A DNA stretch of 64,000 bases from Bryobacter sp. (GCA_022843625.1 JALHNH010000016.1:1-64000); one strand, 5' to 3'; counted from the first letter of the stretch, positions 48,380 to 58,954 are shown. The notes: a model not told the origin generated them from the sequence alone. Made by a program: numbers and translations.

Positions 48380-50224
48380 GTGGCGCACGGTTTTGCGAAA
48401 AACACTCAAACGACGGACAGAATCGCCGATACCCCTGAAATGACACTGGAAATTTGGAAATCCCTTGGCCTCGGGAGAGCAATGGCCTGGCTGCATTATT
48501 TTTCGCTGATCAACTTGATTTTTTGCGTTTGTGCCTCGGGCCAGTCGCTACGGCAAACCGTGGCATCCCGGCCATTTCGTATTGGTACTGCAGTGGATGT
48601 CTCGCGCCTTGGGGATCTAACCTATCGGAACCTGATTCGAAACGAATTCAATCAGGTACAACCCGAAAACGAATTGAAGTGGATGGTACTGCGTCCTTCG
48701 GCAGCAACATATACGTTTACTAAATTTGACTCATTGGTAGACTTTGCAACTGCCAATGGGATGAGCCTGCGTGGTCACGTACTCATAGGGGAATCCGGCT
48801 ACCCAAGCTGGCTTACGACTGGCAATTTTTCACAAGCGCAATTGAGAGAAATCCTCAGACAGCACATCAGCACTGTTGTAGGACGATATTCTGGCCGGAT
48901 TTATGCCTGGGATGTAGTGAATGAGGCATTCGATGGTGCAGGACAACTAAAAGCTACGCAATGGTTGAGTCACCCCGGAATTGGCGGCGCTGGAACACAA
49001 TACATCGAAACTGCTTTCCGGATGGCTCACGAAGCTGATCCGAATGCGCTCCTTTTTTACAACGACACGAATGCTGAAACTCTCAATGCCCAGTCTGATG
49101 CCATCTACAGGATGGCACTGGATTTCAAACAGCGTGGAGTTCCGATTCATGGCATCGGACTGCAGATGCATCTGGATCTAAACGGAATCGATATCAGGAG
49201 CCTGGAGCAAAATATTGCCCGATTCGCTGCTCTCGGGCTGCAAGTGCAGATTACTGAGTTGGACGTACGCCTGCCCGTTCCTGTTGGGGCTGCACCCACG
49301 CTGAGCCAGCTAAGTCTTCAAGCTGATATCTATGCCATAGTGGCCCAGAGTTGCTTGAGATCGCCAGCCTGTACGGCGGTTCAAACATGGGGTGTTACGG
49401 ATCGATATAGCTGGATTCCCGATTTTTTTCCGGGCACGTCGGCCGCGCTACCTTTTGATTCCAACTATGCAGCGAAACCCGCTTACTATTCCCTTCGGAG
49501 GGCGCTTGAGCCGTCTGCACAATTACTTATGCGGGGGGCACTTCGAGACAATGCCTCCTTCGCCGTTGCGCCGATTTCAGCGGGACAAATCCTCGTGCTT
49601 TTTGTGAACACGCAAGCGACTGGAAGTAGCGCATCCACGCCGATCAGTGGGTTTTATCCCACACGCTGGCAAGGAGTGGAAGTGCATTTCGATGGAATTC
49701 CCGCACCGATTCTGGCGGTTCATCGTGATTGTGTTGTGATGGCCGCTCCATACGGCATTGAATCCAAGGCATCCGTACCTGCTGTGGTGCGAGTGAATGG
49801 ACAGGCATCAAATGTTGTAGAAGTTGAAATTCGTGCGGCCAGTCCCGGCCTATTCACTGCTGCGGGAAACGGCACTGGAACAGTCCTCGCCCACTCGTCT
49901 GATGGCCGCCTCATTGATCGGTCCAATCCTGCACGTGCTGGCGATCTAGTTACACTTTATGGCACTGGAATTGGAAGATTGCCGGGAAGTAGTGCTGCAG
50001 CAGTAGCGTCGAGTCCCGCCCCACAAGCTCAGTTTCCAGTTTCGGCTACGATTTTGGGGTCTTCAGCTGAAGTTCAGTGGGCTGGAGCATTGAGCGGTGC
50101 AATTGTGGGTACGAGCAAGATCGTGATTCGCGTCCCTGCTAGTCTTCCAGGCGGTGAGCACCCGCTCCAGTTGCGAATTGGTTCAGTCAGCTCACAGGCT
50201 GGAGTTACGCTGCCTGTTCGTTAG
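48380..50224 (+). CDS. GH10-like endo-beta-xylanase family protein with C-terminal TIGR03437-like domain
   Basis: QVQPENELKW, YAWDVVNEAFDG (acid/base), VQITELDVRLP (nucleophile); C-terminus VRVNGQASNVVEVEIRAASPGLFTAAGNGTG..DLVTLYGTGIG; exact start uncertain. Confidence 0.88.
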   Translation: MAHGFAKNTQTTDRIADTPEMTLEIWKSLGLGRAMAWLHYFSLINLIFCVCASGQSLRQTVASRPFRIGTAVDVSRLGDLTYRNLIRNEFNQVQPENELKWMVLRPSAATYTFTKFDSLVDFATANGMSLRGHVLIGESGYPSWLTTGNFSQAQLREILRQHISTVVGRYSGRIYAWDVVNEAFDGAGQLKATQWLSHPGIGGAGTQYIETAFRMAHEADPNALLFYNDTNAETLNAQSDAIYRMALDFKQRGVPIHGIGLQMHLDLNGIDIRSLEQNIARFAALGLQVQITELDVRLPVPVGAAPTLSQLSLQADIYAIVAQSCLRSPACTAVQTWGVTDRYSWIPDFFPGTSAALPFDSNYAAKPAYYSLRRALEPSAQLLMRGALRDNASFAVAPISAGQILVLFVNTQATGSSASTPISGFYPTRWQGVEVHFDGIPAPILAVHRDCVVMAAPYGIESKASVPAVVRVNGQASNVVEVEIRAASPGLFTAAGNGTGTVLAHSSDGRLIDRSNPARAGDLVTLYGTGIGRLPGSSAAAVASSPAPQAQFPVSATILGSSAEVQWAGALSGAIVGTSKIVIRVPASLPGGEHPLQLRIGSVSSQAGVTLPVR

Positions 50225-50228
50225 TAAC

Positions 50229-51155
50229 TTAAGCTTGCCGGTTTGCCGCATCAGCAAATAAAATCCGGATTCCAGACCTTAAATCGATCGTTGGCCTCCA
50301 TCCATACTCCCGGAAGGCTTTCTGTATATCCAGCACAACCCAATCGGGTAATGCATTGGCCTCTGGGGTGCTTGCCTGTAAAATTTCAAGTGGGCGTCCG
50401 CAGGCTTCCCCTACCAAATTGAGGACATCGTTTACGGAATGCCCTACTCCACTCCCCACATTCACCAGATTGAATGATGTTCTAGGCTTTGCCGCTCGCA
50501 AAATCATTTCAGCCAGATCTTCGAGGTGAATGTAGTCTCTAACATTTGTTGCGTTGCCAAAGACGGTTACCGGCTTTCCAGCCATCGCCAATGATGCGGC
50601 TACTCCAATCAATCCCTGCATTCTCTGCTCTGGTAAAGGAGTACCATAGGCGTTCCCTACGCGAAGTACGGTTGCATTCAGAATTTCCTGCTCCGCTGCA
50701 ATCCTGATGTATTGTTCTGCCGCCAGTTTTTGAACACCGTACGAGTTTGAAGGTCTACAGGTGGCCTCTTCATCAAAAGGGACGCGGGTTTGCCCCGATC
50801 CATAAACGGCCCCACCGCTGCTGAGATAGATTAAATGCGGTTTTCTTCCGGCCGTCCGAATTGCGTGAATCAACTGCAATAGAGGCAGAAGGTTGGCTTG
50901 GACGTCGGCAAATTGATCTGAATTAGAATTCAGAGGGAAGTTATGGTGCGCGAAGTAAAAGATGCAATCGAGTCCCTCAGCAAATTTTTCGCAATCCCTT
51001 GCCGATACCAGATCTCCCTGCATCGTATTTGGCCAAAGTAATCCTTGCGTTGCCCGACTCCGCACCAGAATTCGAAACGAGCCGGGAATCGCTTTGAGCA
51101 GCCTTGGCACCATGAATTGGCCGATAAACCCCGCCGCACCAGTAACGCCTGTCAT
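50229..51155 (-). CDS. NAD-dependent epimerase/dehydratase
   Basis: VTGAAGFIGQFMVPRLL; YLSSGGAVYGSG; SYGVQKLAAEQYI; ATG at 51155 preferred, overlapping the upstream gene's stop. Confidence 0.92.
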   Translation of the reverse strand: MTGVTGAAGFIGQFMVPRLLKAIPGSFRILVRSRATQGLLWPNTMQGDLVSARDCEKFAEGLDCIFYFAHHNFPLNSNSDQFADVQANLLPLLQLIHAIRTAGRKPHLIYLSSGGAVYGSGQTRVPFDEEATCRPSNSYGVQKLAAEQYIRIAAEQEILNATVLRVGNAYGTPLPEQRMQGLIGVAASLAMAGKPVTVFGNATNVRDYIHLEDLAEMILRAAKPRTSFNLVNVGSGVGHSVNDVLNLVGEACGRPLEILQASTPEANALPDWVVLDIQKAFREYGWRPTIDLRSGIRILFADAANRQA

Positions 51156-52381
51156 AGTGACTTTCCAGCAAGATCCAGCGACTGCCAAGGTAGTTCTTTT
51201 GCCTGCACAATTGCCGACCGGATAATGCTTCCAATTTTTTGGATATCTTCTTTTGCCACCGTCATTCCATTCGGGAGTACGAGGACTCTCGCCGCAAGCT
51301 TGTCCGTATTGGGCAGTTCGTATTGAATCGAATTCTCGAATGGTGTTTCGCGGTGGCAGCCCGGATGAAAATAACTGCGTGCCATGCAATGTTCGGCATT
51401 TAGAATTCGTAGAAGCTGATCCCTGCCGATTCCGGCCCGGTGCTCGTCCAATTCGGCGACAATGTATTGGAAGTTGTTAACTCCACAGGGGTTACAATTA
51501 TGCAGCCGGATGCCGGCAACATCTTTTAAAGCGGCACCGTAGCAATCAGAATTCGCTCGATTTTGGGCAAGGAACGCCGGGATCGATGAAAAGGCGGCTA
51601 GTCCCATGGCCGCGCTCATCTCGGACATTTTGGCGTTGGTCCCCTCCCGGAGAACCATTCTCTTTTCGTTCATGCCAAAGTTTCTGGCCTTTCGCAACTC
51701 CTTTGCGAGACTGGCATCATTGGTTGAAATAATTCCTCCCTCGCCTGTGCTGAAGAATTTGGTTGCATGGAAGCTAAAGACCTCTGCTTGCCCGAACCCT
51801 CCAATCCGCTTCCCTTTGTAGGTGCAAGCAAACGAATGCGCAGCATCGAAGAGCAAAGGTATCGAGTATTGTTTTGCCAACGTGGTAAGCGAATCAATAT
51901 CGCACGGATGTCCCCAGAGGTGAACGCCCAGGATAGCCGCAGTGCTCGGATTGATTCGTTTTGCCACGTCGAGTGGGTCGAGGTTGTGCGTGACTAAATC
52001 GACATCGCAGAATACGGGTGTCAAGCCCATCCAACGCAAAGCAAGGGCAGTTGCGATGAAAGTATAAGAGGGAACAATGACTTCGCCGCGCAAGCCCAAG
52101 GTACGAACCAGCAACTCCAAACCAACAGTCGCATTTGTCACTGCCACACAGTGCCTGACTTCCAGAAACTGGGCTACTTTCTCTTCAAACTCCAAAACAA
52201 AGGGGCCATTAGAAAGCCAACCCGAATCCAACATTTGTCCTATCCGCTCAAACAGTTCCGGGCGGTTGACTGGATTTGGCCTATTGACGTACAGATAATT
52301 GCTAAAAGCTGGCTCCCCTCCAAATAACGCGAGGTCTTTCCATGCGCGGATCTCAGAAGGTGCACTCAAACCTAGGTCCAT
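51152..52381 (-). CDS. DegT/DnrJ/EryC1/StrS-family sugar aminotransferase
   Basis: NATVGLELLVRTLGLRGEVIVPSYTFIATALALRWMGLTPVFCDVD; FDAAHSFA; VFSFHATKFFSTGEGGIISTND. Confidence 0.94.
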   Translation of the reverse strand: MDLGLSAPSEIRAWKDLALFGGEPAFSNYLYVNRPNPVNRPELFERIGQMLDSGWLSNGPFVLEFEEKVAQFLEVRHCVAVTNATVGLELLVRTLGLRGEVIVPSYTFIATALALRWMGLTPVFCDVDLVTHNLDPLDVAKRINPSTAAILGVHLWGHPCDIDSLTTLAKQYSIPLLFDAAHSFACTYKGKRIGGFGQAEVFSFHATKFFSTGEGGIISTNDASLAKELRKARNFGMNEKRMVLREGTNAKMSEMSAAMGLAAFSSIPAFLAQNRANSDCYGAALKDVAGIRLHNCNPCGVNNFQYIVAELDEHRAGIGRDQLLRILNAEHCMARSYFHPGCHRETPFENSIQYELPNTDKLAARVLVLPNGMTVAKEDIQKIGSIIRSAIVQAKELPWQSLDLAGKSL

Positions 52382-53325
52382 GAATTTGATGCCTTATGCG
52401 GATTTGCTTCGCAGCCAAGTTGCTCGGTCCGGCGCCTCCATTGAGGTTTCTGGATTTTTCTTCGAAGCGAACGAAAGCCAATTGCCACAGGCCGTGAGAG
52501 CAGGTAAGGAATCGAACCAAAGCGGAGCAGGCGAGCCAAGCCTACCGAGGGACTGACATTTTGGGATTCATTGACGGCAATTAGAGTCTGGTGTACGCGC
52601 CGGCGAGTTTCGGCAAGCCCAGGATCGATTCGGTGGGCCCATCTTTCCACGAGCCACAGACATTCCTCATGCATCTGTACCCAACTTGGGCGGGTCATAT
52701 TGTTGCCATGAACCCGGTAACGGCAAACCACTTCTTCTACCGCCCTAGCCTCAAAACGGGAACAAACTTCAAGGTAGTAAAAATAATCCGGTGACATACG
52801 GACATTCGCTGGTACTTCCCCTGCCATTTCGAGCGCAGATCGCCGAAACATCGCCGAACTCATCGCTAGAAAACATGAATCGATGAACAGGGCATCAAAG
52901 ATGTTTCCTTCAGGCAATAAACTATATTCGTGCCGGTGGTCGAAATCCTGAACTTCTATGGATTCGCCGAAGCGAATGGTCCGACCGTACACCAAACCAA
53001 TACGAGGATCGTCACCGGCTGCTGCCAATTGCAATTCCAGCTTTCGATTTGTCCAAACATCATCCTGATCCAAAAAAGCGATCCAATCCCCCTTTGCCTG
53101 GCGAGAAGCCAGACACCGTGCGCGACCCAACGGCGTATCTTCAGGGGCGAAGATGTAGCGAATTCTTGAGTCCTGATATTGTTTGACTATGGAAGCGCTG
53201 TCGTCGGTAGACCAATCATCCCAAGCAATCAATTCCCAATCGGCGTGTGTCTGGGTCAAGACGCTGTCAATCGCCTCACGCAGATAAGGTGCGCCATTGC
53301 GGATATTCATGACAATACTAACCAC
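52372..53325 (-). CDS. Glycosyltransferase family 2
   Basis: VSIVMNIRNGAPYLREAIDSVLTQTHADWELIAWDDWSTDDS; WIAFLDQDDVW. Confidence 0.93.
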   Translation of the reverse strand: MVSIVMNIRNGAPYLREAIDSVLTQTHADWELIAWDDWSTDDSASIVKQYQDSRIRYIFAPEDTPLGRARCLASRQAKGDWIAFLDQDDVWTNRKLELQLAAAGDDPRIGLVYGRTIRFGESIEVQDFDHRHEYSLLPEGNIFDALFIDSCFLAMSSAMFRRSALEMAGEVPANVRMSPDYFYYLEVCSRFEARAVEEVVCRYRVHGNNMTRPSWVQMHEECLWLVERWAHRIDPGLAETRRRVHQTLIAVNESQNVSPSVGLARLLRFGSIPYLLSRPVAIGFRSLRRKIQKPQWRRRTEQLGCEANPHKASNSWT

Positions 53326-53393
53326 AGTTCCTCCCTTTCCAGTTGGTTGATCAGTGCCTCAGCCATTTCGGATTATACTTTTAGCGACGATCG

Positions 53394-55622
53394 TTGGAGC
53401 CATTGAATCAAATGACCTTTAAACTTAAGCCCTCCTATGTAATGTACTCAATCGGTTGTGTAGCCCTCATCGCTTTAGTCGCGAATTGGATTATCTCCTA
53501 CACTGGCGAAAATGAGGACGCCTTCGTTCGGATTGTATACGCTCAAGAACCTTCGCTTACCACGAATCCAGGTTTCGAGCAGGGTGGAAATCCAGCTGAA
53601 GGCTGGACTCGCGATGAGCAGCGGACCGCAGGCAAAGGCCAGATCATGCGCGATCTGGAGCGGAAACGATCTGGAATGGCCTCGATCAAACTTGTGCCAT
53701 CGGGCGGCAACGTTGCCAAAGATCCCCTTGCTATTACGCAGATTATCCCAGCCGACAAGTACCGGGGCAAGACGGTCGAATTCTCTGGATATCTGCTGAG
53801 CGAGCCAGGAACTCAGGGGATTCTTGGAATGCTGAGCCTGGTGAAAGGGCGAGTAAAGCAGATGGAAATGCTCTTCCAGCCTGGCGTGGCTGGTGGAGAC
53901 TGGGTCCGTCAGAGCAAGATCTACAAAGTTCCCAACGATCCAAACGTTCAGCTGGTGCTGATTTGCATGACAGACGGTAAATCGGGAGCATCCTGGTTTG
54001 ACGATCTTGCGGTCCGCGTTCTCGATCCAGCCGCCGCGAGCGCCACGATACCGGCAGGCACAGATCTGAATGCGAAGGTCCGTATTTCTGCGGCCAAAAT
54101 CATCCGGCAGATTCCGCGCACGCTTTATGGAACCAATATCGAATGGCGCTGGAATGCCACGTTGCTTTGGCAAGAGAAGGAAGACCGTCTGGATCCGAAT
54201 CTGGTTCGTCTTACCAGGGATCTGGGCCTAAGTCTGATCCGTTATCCGGGTGGCATATATTCCGATTTTTATCATTGGCGCGATGGTGTAGGGCCCCGCA
54301 ACCAAAGGCCCATCGTTACACACGAAGCTGGTAAGCCGGATAAATCCCGCGCAAATTTTGGTACCGACGAAGCCCTCGATTTTGCACGACAAACGGGAAG
54401 TGAAGTTTGGATTTCCGTTAATGCGGCCGATGGCACTGCACAGGAGGCGGCCGACTGGGTTCGCTATGTGAATGGGGCAAAGCCTCAGGTCCGCTACTGG
54501 GAGGTGGGTAACGAACTCTACATTAAAGATTTTTCAGATGCGGCCAAGGCCGTTACCGTAGACGCGAAAACATATACCGATCGCTACCTTGCGTTCTCAA
54601 AGGCTATGCGTGAGGCAGACCCTAAGATTCGCCTGGCCGCCATTGGGGGCAAGAATCATGGTCGATACGCATTCGTGGGCTACCCAGACTGGCTTCAGAC
54701 TTTGCTGCAGCGCGCGGGAAACGAAATAGATTTCCTCAGTATTCACAATGCATATGCACCTTTGGTGAGTGAAGAGAAGGTGCCTTTTGAAGCCGTGTAT
54801 GAAGCGATGCTGGGAGCGCCTGTGCTGATCAAGGACCGGTTGCAGTCAGTGGCCGACGATATCGCAAAATACTCGCCTCAGCGTGCAGGGAAAATAAAGT
54901 TGGCAATCACAGAATGGGGCCCTGCCTTTCGCTTCGACCTCAATAGCCGTTGGGTGGATCACGTCAAAACACTCGGGGCTGGACTGTTTACCGCCAGCAC
55001 ACTGAAGGCCTTCATTGAGTCGCCTCATACTGACGTAGCTAACTTTTGGATGCTTCACGACTTCAGTGCTCTCGGCGCCATTGGCTCAACCGACACCAGC
55101 TTTCCGCCACGCCCGAACTGGGTGCCCACGCCACGTTATTACGCCATTCAACTTTTCAGCAAGCATTTTGGCTCGCAACTGATTGGAAGCAACGTAGACG
55201 TCCCCGGCTTCAATACAAGGGCTGTTGGCTTTACCGATGCCGTTGAAGGGGTTCCCTATCTTGACATCGTCTCAAGTCTTAGCGACGACGGGAACACGCT
55301 TTATATAATTGGGATAAACAAGAGTTCTTCGCAGGCCGTTTCGGCGAGTATCGAACTCGATGCGTTTGTGCCCCAAGGCAAGGCGCAAGCCTGGGTTTTA
55401 AACGGGGCTGGTCTCGATGCGCATCCAGGCACCGGTATCATTCGCGCTCCGGGGGTGCGAGTGCCGACCCAGGCACAGGCTTCTGTCAATCCTCGCTACA
55501 GCAAGGGCAATCAGTCTGAAATCACATTCAGCAGCAATCCTGTCGAAATCGAAGGACGGGCGTTTCGCTACTCCTTTCCGGCGCATTCCGCTACATCGCT
55601 CATTTTGCAGCGTCGGCGCTAG
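53394..55622 (+). CDS. Membrane-anchored GH51-like (alpha-L-arabinofuranosidase-like) glycoside hydrolase with N-terminal CBM-like region
   Basis: N-terminal TM; TTNPGFEQGGNPAEGW jelly-roll-like start; RTLYGTNIEWRWN; RYWEVGNELYIKDF (acid/base); LAITEWGPAF (nucleophile). Confidence 0.82.
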   Translation: MEPLNQMTFKLKPSYVMYSIGCVALIALVANWIISYTGENEDAFVRIVYAQEPSLTTNPGFEQGGNPAEGWTRDEQRTAGKGQIMRDLERKRSGMASIKLVPSGGNVAKDPLAITQIIPADKYRGKTVEFSGYLLSEPGTQGILGMLSLVKGRVKQMEMLFQPGVAGGDWVRQSKIYKVPNDPNVQLVLICMTDGKSGASWFDDLAVRVLDPAAASATIPAGTDLNAKVRISAAKIIRQIPRTLYGTNIEWRWNATLLWQEKEDRLDPNLVRLTRDLGLSLIRYPGGIYSDFYHWRDGVGPRNQRPIVTHEAGKPDKSRANFGTDEALDFARQTGSEVWISVNAADGTAQEAADWVRYVNGAKPQVRYWEVGNELYIKDFSDAAKAVTVDAKTYTDRYLAFSKAMREADPKIRLAAIGGKNHGRYAFVGYPDWLQTLLQRAGNEIDFLSIHNAYAPLVSEEKVPFEAVYEAMLGAPVLIKDRLQSVADDIAKYSPQRAGKIKLAITEWGPAFRFDLNSRWVDHVKTLGAGLFTASTLKAFIESPHTDVANFWMLHDFSALGAIGSTDTSFPPRPNWVPTPRYYAIQLFSKHFGSQLIGSNVDVPGFNTRAVGFTDAVEGVPYLDIVSSLSDDGNTLYIIGINKSSSQAVSASIELDAFVPQGKAQAWVLNGAGLDAHPGTGIIRAPGVRVPTQAQASVNPRYSKGNQSEITFSSNPVEIEGRAFRYSFPAHSATSLILQRRR

Positions 55623-56577
55623 GCTGGCTTTTGGCTGCCCGATACCCGGCCAGCATGCTCCATCGAAATGCAGTGTAAAGGGCCAAATCTGTAAGCCTGT
55701 TTCGAGGACGGGGGTTAGCCACGTAGGCATTCAACAAGCTTGAGAGCGGCGGGATTGCCAATGCCATCAGGCCGACCCGATTCAACATCCTATGAAGCAG
55801 CACAGGGGTTCTCAACCCCATGCTCAGAATGCCGTAACGTTCTTGAATCGCCGCCTTTTCGGGAACCAGTTTTTCAAACTCGAAAAGCCATTTCCCGATA
55901 AATCTTCCCTTAGCCTGGACGTCGAAGGCCCGTATCTCGTGCCAGTGCTTACCACGAGCTTCTGGCAGGAATCGCAACTCCATCCCGGCAAGACTTAACT
56001 GATAGCCACACAGGCCATCTTCAAAATATAAAAACCGCTCATTGAACATTCCATGCTGCAGCATGAATTTGCGCTTGACACTCACATTACAGGTCCAAAA
56101 ATCCAGATAGTGAAGTTTCTCGCGTTGACGCAGCAAATGATAAGGAAACTCATGAAATACAGAATAGGGGTCTCCAAGCACCTCTTGTGGCAAATCCAGT
56201 TCGCCGACGGCTGCAAATTCCTGATGTGGATTTTGCTGGTGAAATCGCCAGTGCTGTTTGGCCAGATCCTTATCCGGCTCCACATCGTCATCAAGAATCA
56301 CTATGACCTCCCCCTGGGCTTTACGGATGCCCACGTTGCGGGGAGCTGCAGGACTGCCTGATCCTTCGATCTTGAACACGCGGAGCCGCTCAGGGTGGCG
56401 CGCAGCCATTTCCTGGAGATAATCCTCGCTCGTGTCGGTTGAGCCATTGAGCACTATGATTACCTCGTATTGGAAGTCTTCACAATCTTGCGCTAATAGT
56501 ACAGGAACGGTCCTTCGCAGCATTCCGACACGATTGTAAGACGGAATCACGATTGAGATCTGAAGAATTGGAGACAC
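55600..56577 (-). CDS. Glycosyltransferase family 2
   Basis: ISIVIPSYNRVGMLRRTVPVLLAQDCEDFQYEVIIVLNGSTDTSE; VIVILDDDVEPD. Confidence 0.92.
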   Translation of the reverse strand: MSPILQISIVIPSYNRVGMLRRTVPVLLAQDCEDFQYEVIIVLNGSTDTSEDYLQEMAARHPERLRVFKIEGSGSPAAPRNVGIRKAQGEVIVILDDDVEPDKDLAKQHWRFHQQNPHQEFAAVGELDLPQEVLGDPYSVFHEFPYHLLRQREKLHYLDFWTCNVSVKRKFMLQHGMFNERFLYFEDGLCGYQLSLAGMELRFLPEARGKHWHEIRAFDVQAKGRFIGKWLFEFEKLVPEKAAIQERYGILSMGLRTPVLLHRMLNRVGLMALAIPPLSSLLNAYVANPRPRNRLTDLALYTAFRWSMLAGYRAAKSQPSADAAK

Positions 56578-56677
56578 TAGACCGATAGTTTACTTCGAAA
56601 CTCGAAGCACAGATGTTGTGCAAGCGGTTGATGAAACTTCATGAGGAAAGGAGCCAAGTTCTTGTACCTAAAAGGTA

Positions 56678-58129
56678 TTGATGCTAAGATCGAAATCTGC
56701 AAAAGTGGTTCGACCAGCACGTTTTGGGACCGAGGCTCTTGAGTTGTTCAATATGAGATCTTATTCATCAGAATGGATGGTTGGGCTAAGCTGGGTCGAC
56801 CAGGTTAGCACTGCTTTGCTTCTGGCGGTGGCTTGCAACGTGGTTCACCCGGTCAGAACAAGAGAAGTTCTGGTACTTCTTTTAATCGTGCCCTGGTGGC
56901 ATTTTCTCCATTCTTATTTTGGATTTTATCGATCCTACCGGGTTGAAGGGATTTCCCGGGTTGTGTCGAGCACGTTTACCGCCACATCCCTTGGTTTTTC
57001 CTCTGCTGCGCTCGCGCTGTGGCTGCTCAATTGCAGAGAACTGATCATTGCCATTGGACTCTTCTCTCTGTTGTGGCTCTTGTATGCGGTGTGCTTAAGG
57101 ACTTCTGCATATGCGGTGCTTCATCACCTTCGCCGCAGAGGCCTTGATCAGCACCAGGTTTGCGTTATTGGATCACTGGATCAGGCGGAAGAAATTGCTG
57201 AACGCTTCCAGCGGTTTCCTGAGTGGGGCTTGCGAGTCTCCGCCGTTGGGCTCGGTTCCCCTGAGAACCGCATATATGTAACATTTCCCGATACGAATGA
57301 AATTAGCCACTCGCTGGAAGAGGTTCTGAAGCGTGAAGTGATCGATGAATTGCTAATTGCAAAGCCTGCAGACGACCTAGCCAAAGAATTCGATGCTATC
57401 GAGCTTTGCCGCAGCCATGGGCTCCAGTGCCGCCTGCAATTCAGTCCTGGGTTTGAAGCCCCGGCACAGAGGGTTGAGAACGTGGATGGAAAGGTGGTGA
57501 TGACCGTTTCGGGATTGCCACATAAACTTGCGTCCCGAATACTCAAGCGCGGAATGGACATTATCCTGTCAGCAACCCTGCTTATACTTGTCTCGCCGAT
57601 CATGCTGTGTATTGCAATCCTGGTAAAGCTCTCGTCTCCGGGGCCGATTTTATTTCGCCAGCTTCGCGCGGGCGTTCATGGCCGTCGATTCGAAATGTTT
57701 AAATTTCGGACCATGGTGGATGGTGCCGAGTCTCTCCTGCATTCGGTTGCTGCCCGGAATTCTATGGGTGGGCCCACTTTCAAAGATCCTAATGATCTTC
57801 GCATCACCCCCCTTGGCAGAATTCTGCGTCGCCTCAGTTTGGATGAATTCCCCCAACTCTGGAATATCCTCCGGGGCGAAATGAGCCTTGTTGGTCCGCG
57901 GCCTCTGCCGCTGCATGAAGCAACAGTAATTCAGGGAACCTTTCGTCGCCGATTTTCGATGCGCCCTGGCTTAACCTGCTACTGGCAAGTGGCGGGCCGC
58001 AGCAATATTTCTTTCGAAAAATGGATGCAGTTAGATATTGAATATGTCGATCACTGGACTCTAGGAACGGATATGGTTTTGCTTCTACGGACGATTCCAG
58101 CTGTGCTCAGCGGACGTGGGGCTTACTAG
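56678..58129 (+). CDS. Exopolysaccharide polyprenyl glycosylphosphotransferase (initiating sugar transferase)
   Basis: N-terminal TM segments; KRGMDIILSATLLILVSPIMLCIAILVKLSSPGPILFRQLRAGVHGRRFEMFKFRTM; LRRLSLDEFPQLWNILRGEMSLVGPRPLP. Confidence 0.95.
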   Translation: MMLRSKSAKVVRPARFGTEALELFNMRSYSSEWMVGLSWVDQVSTALLLAVACNVVHPVRTREVLVLLLIVPWWHFLHSYFGFYRSYRVEGISRVVSSTFTATSLGFSSAALALWLLNCRELIIAIGLFSLLWLLYAVCLRTSAYAVLHHLRRRGLDQHQVCVIGSLDQAEEIAERFQRFPEWGLRVSAVGLGSPENRIYVTFPDTNEISHSLEEVLKREVIDELLIAKPADDLAKEFDAIELCRSHGLQCRLQFSPGFEAPAQRVENVDGKVVMTVSGLPHKLASRILKRGMDIILSATLLILVSPIMLCIAILVKLSSPGPILFRQLRAGVHGRRFEMFKFRTMVDGAESLLHSVAARNSMGGPTFKDPNDLRITPLGRILRRLSLDEFPQLWNILRGEMSLVGPRPLPLHEATVIQGTFRRRFSMRPGLTCYWQVAGRSNISFEKWMQLDIEYVDHWTLGTDMVLLLRTIPAVLSGRGAY

Positions 58130-58173
58130 GCGAGTTGATAGATCTTTACAAATTTTCGGAGGAAGACTGAATC

Positions 58174-58896
58174 ATGAAAGTTGTCGTGTTGTGCGGAGGG
58201 AAGGGGACCAGGTCCTACCCATTCACTGACCTCTATCCCAAGGTGATGATGCCAGTTGGCGGGTCGCCAATTCTCATCCATCTAATGCGGATTTATGCGG
58301 CGCAGGGCTTCACCGAGTTTGTGCTGGCTGCGGGCCACCGCAAAGAAATGCTCTATGACTATTTTGACGGACGCTTTCCGCAATGGGATGTACGGATTGT
58401 CGACACGGGGGCGGAATCCGACACTGGGGAGCGAATCCGGCGCTGCCTACCCTACGCCGGGGACCGATTTTTTGGAACTTATGGCGATGGACTTGGCAAT
58501 GTGGATCTTCATGCTTTGGCAGACTTTCATGAAGCGAATGGAGGATTGGCAACCGTAACCAGCGTGCCTCTTCGTTCCCAGTACGGAACAGTACACTTCA
58601 CGCCGGATCAGCGCGTGATCCGTTTCGAAGAAAAGCCGGTGGTGCGCGATTACTGGATCAATGCAGGCTTTTTCGTATTTGACAAGCAAGTTTTCGAGCA
58701 GTCCAGCGGCCAGAACCTGGAAGCGGACATACTTCCTCCACTGGCTGCTTCAGAAAAACTATACACATTCCTCCACGAAGGCTTCTGGAAGTCGATGGAT
58801 ACGAGCAAAGATCAGCAGGAATTTGAAGCCATTCTGCGGAATGGAACCGCTCCCTGGACTGAAGTCCCATCGCGACTGGTGCCCTTGAGCGCCTAG
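58174..58896 (+). CDS. Sugar-phosphate nucleotidyltransferase (glucose-1-phosphate cytidylyltransferase-like)
   Basis: MKVVVLCGGKGTRSYPFTDLYPKVMMPVGGSPILIHLMRIYAAQGFTEFVLAAGHRKEMLYDYF. Confidence 0.9.
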   Translation: MKVVVLCGGKGTRSYPFTDLYPKVMMPVGGSPILIHLMRIYAAQGFTEFVLAAGHRKEMLYDYFDGRFPQWDVRIVDTGAESDTGERIRRCLPYAGDRFFGTYGDGLGNVDLHALADFHEANGGLATVTSVPLRSQYGTVHFTPDQRVIRFEEKPVVRDYWINAGFFVFDKQVFEQSSGQNLEADILPPLAASEKLYTFLHEGFWKSMDTSKDQQEFEAILRNGTAPWTEVPSRLVPLSA

Positions 58897-58954
58897 TGGC
58901 CTGGGAGACACCAATGATTTTGATTCTAACTAGGCAGAATTTTGAGGCTAACCA

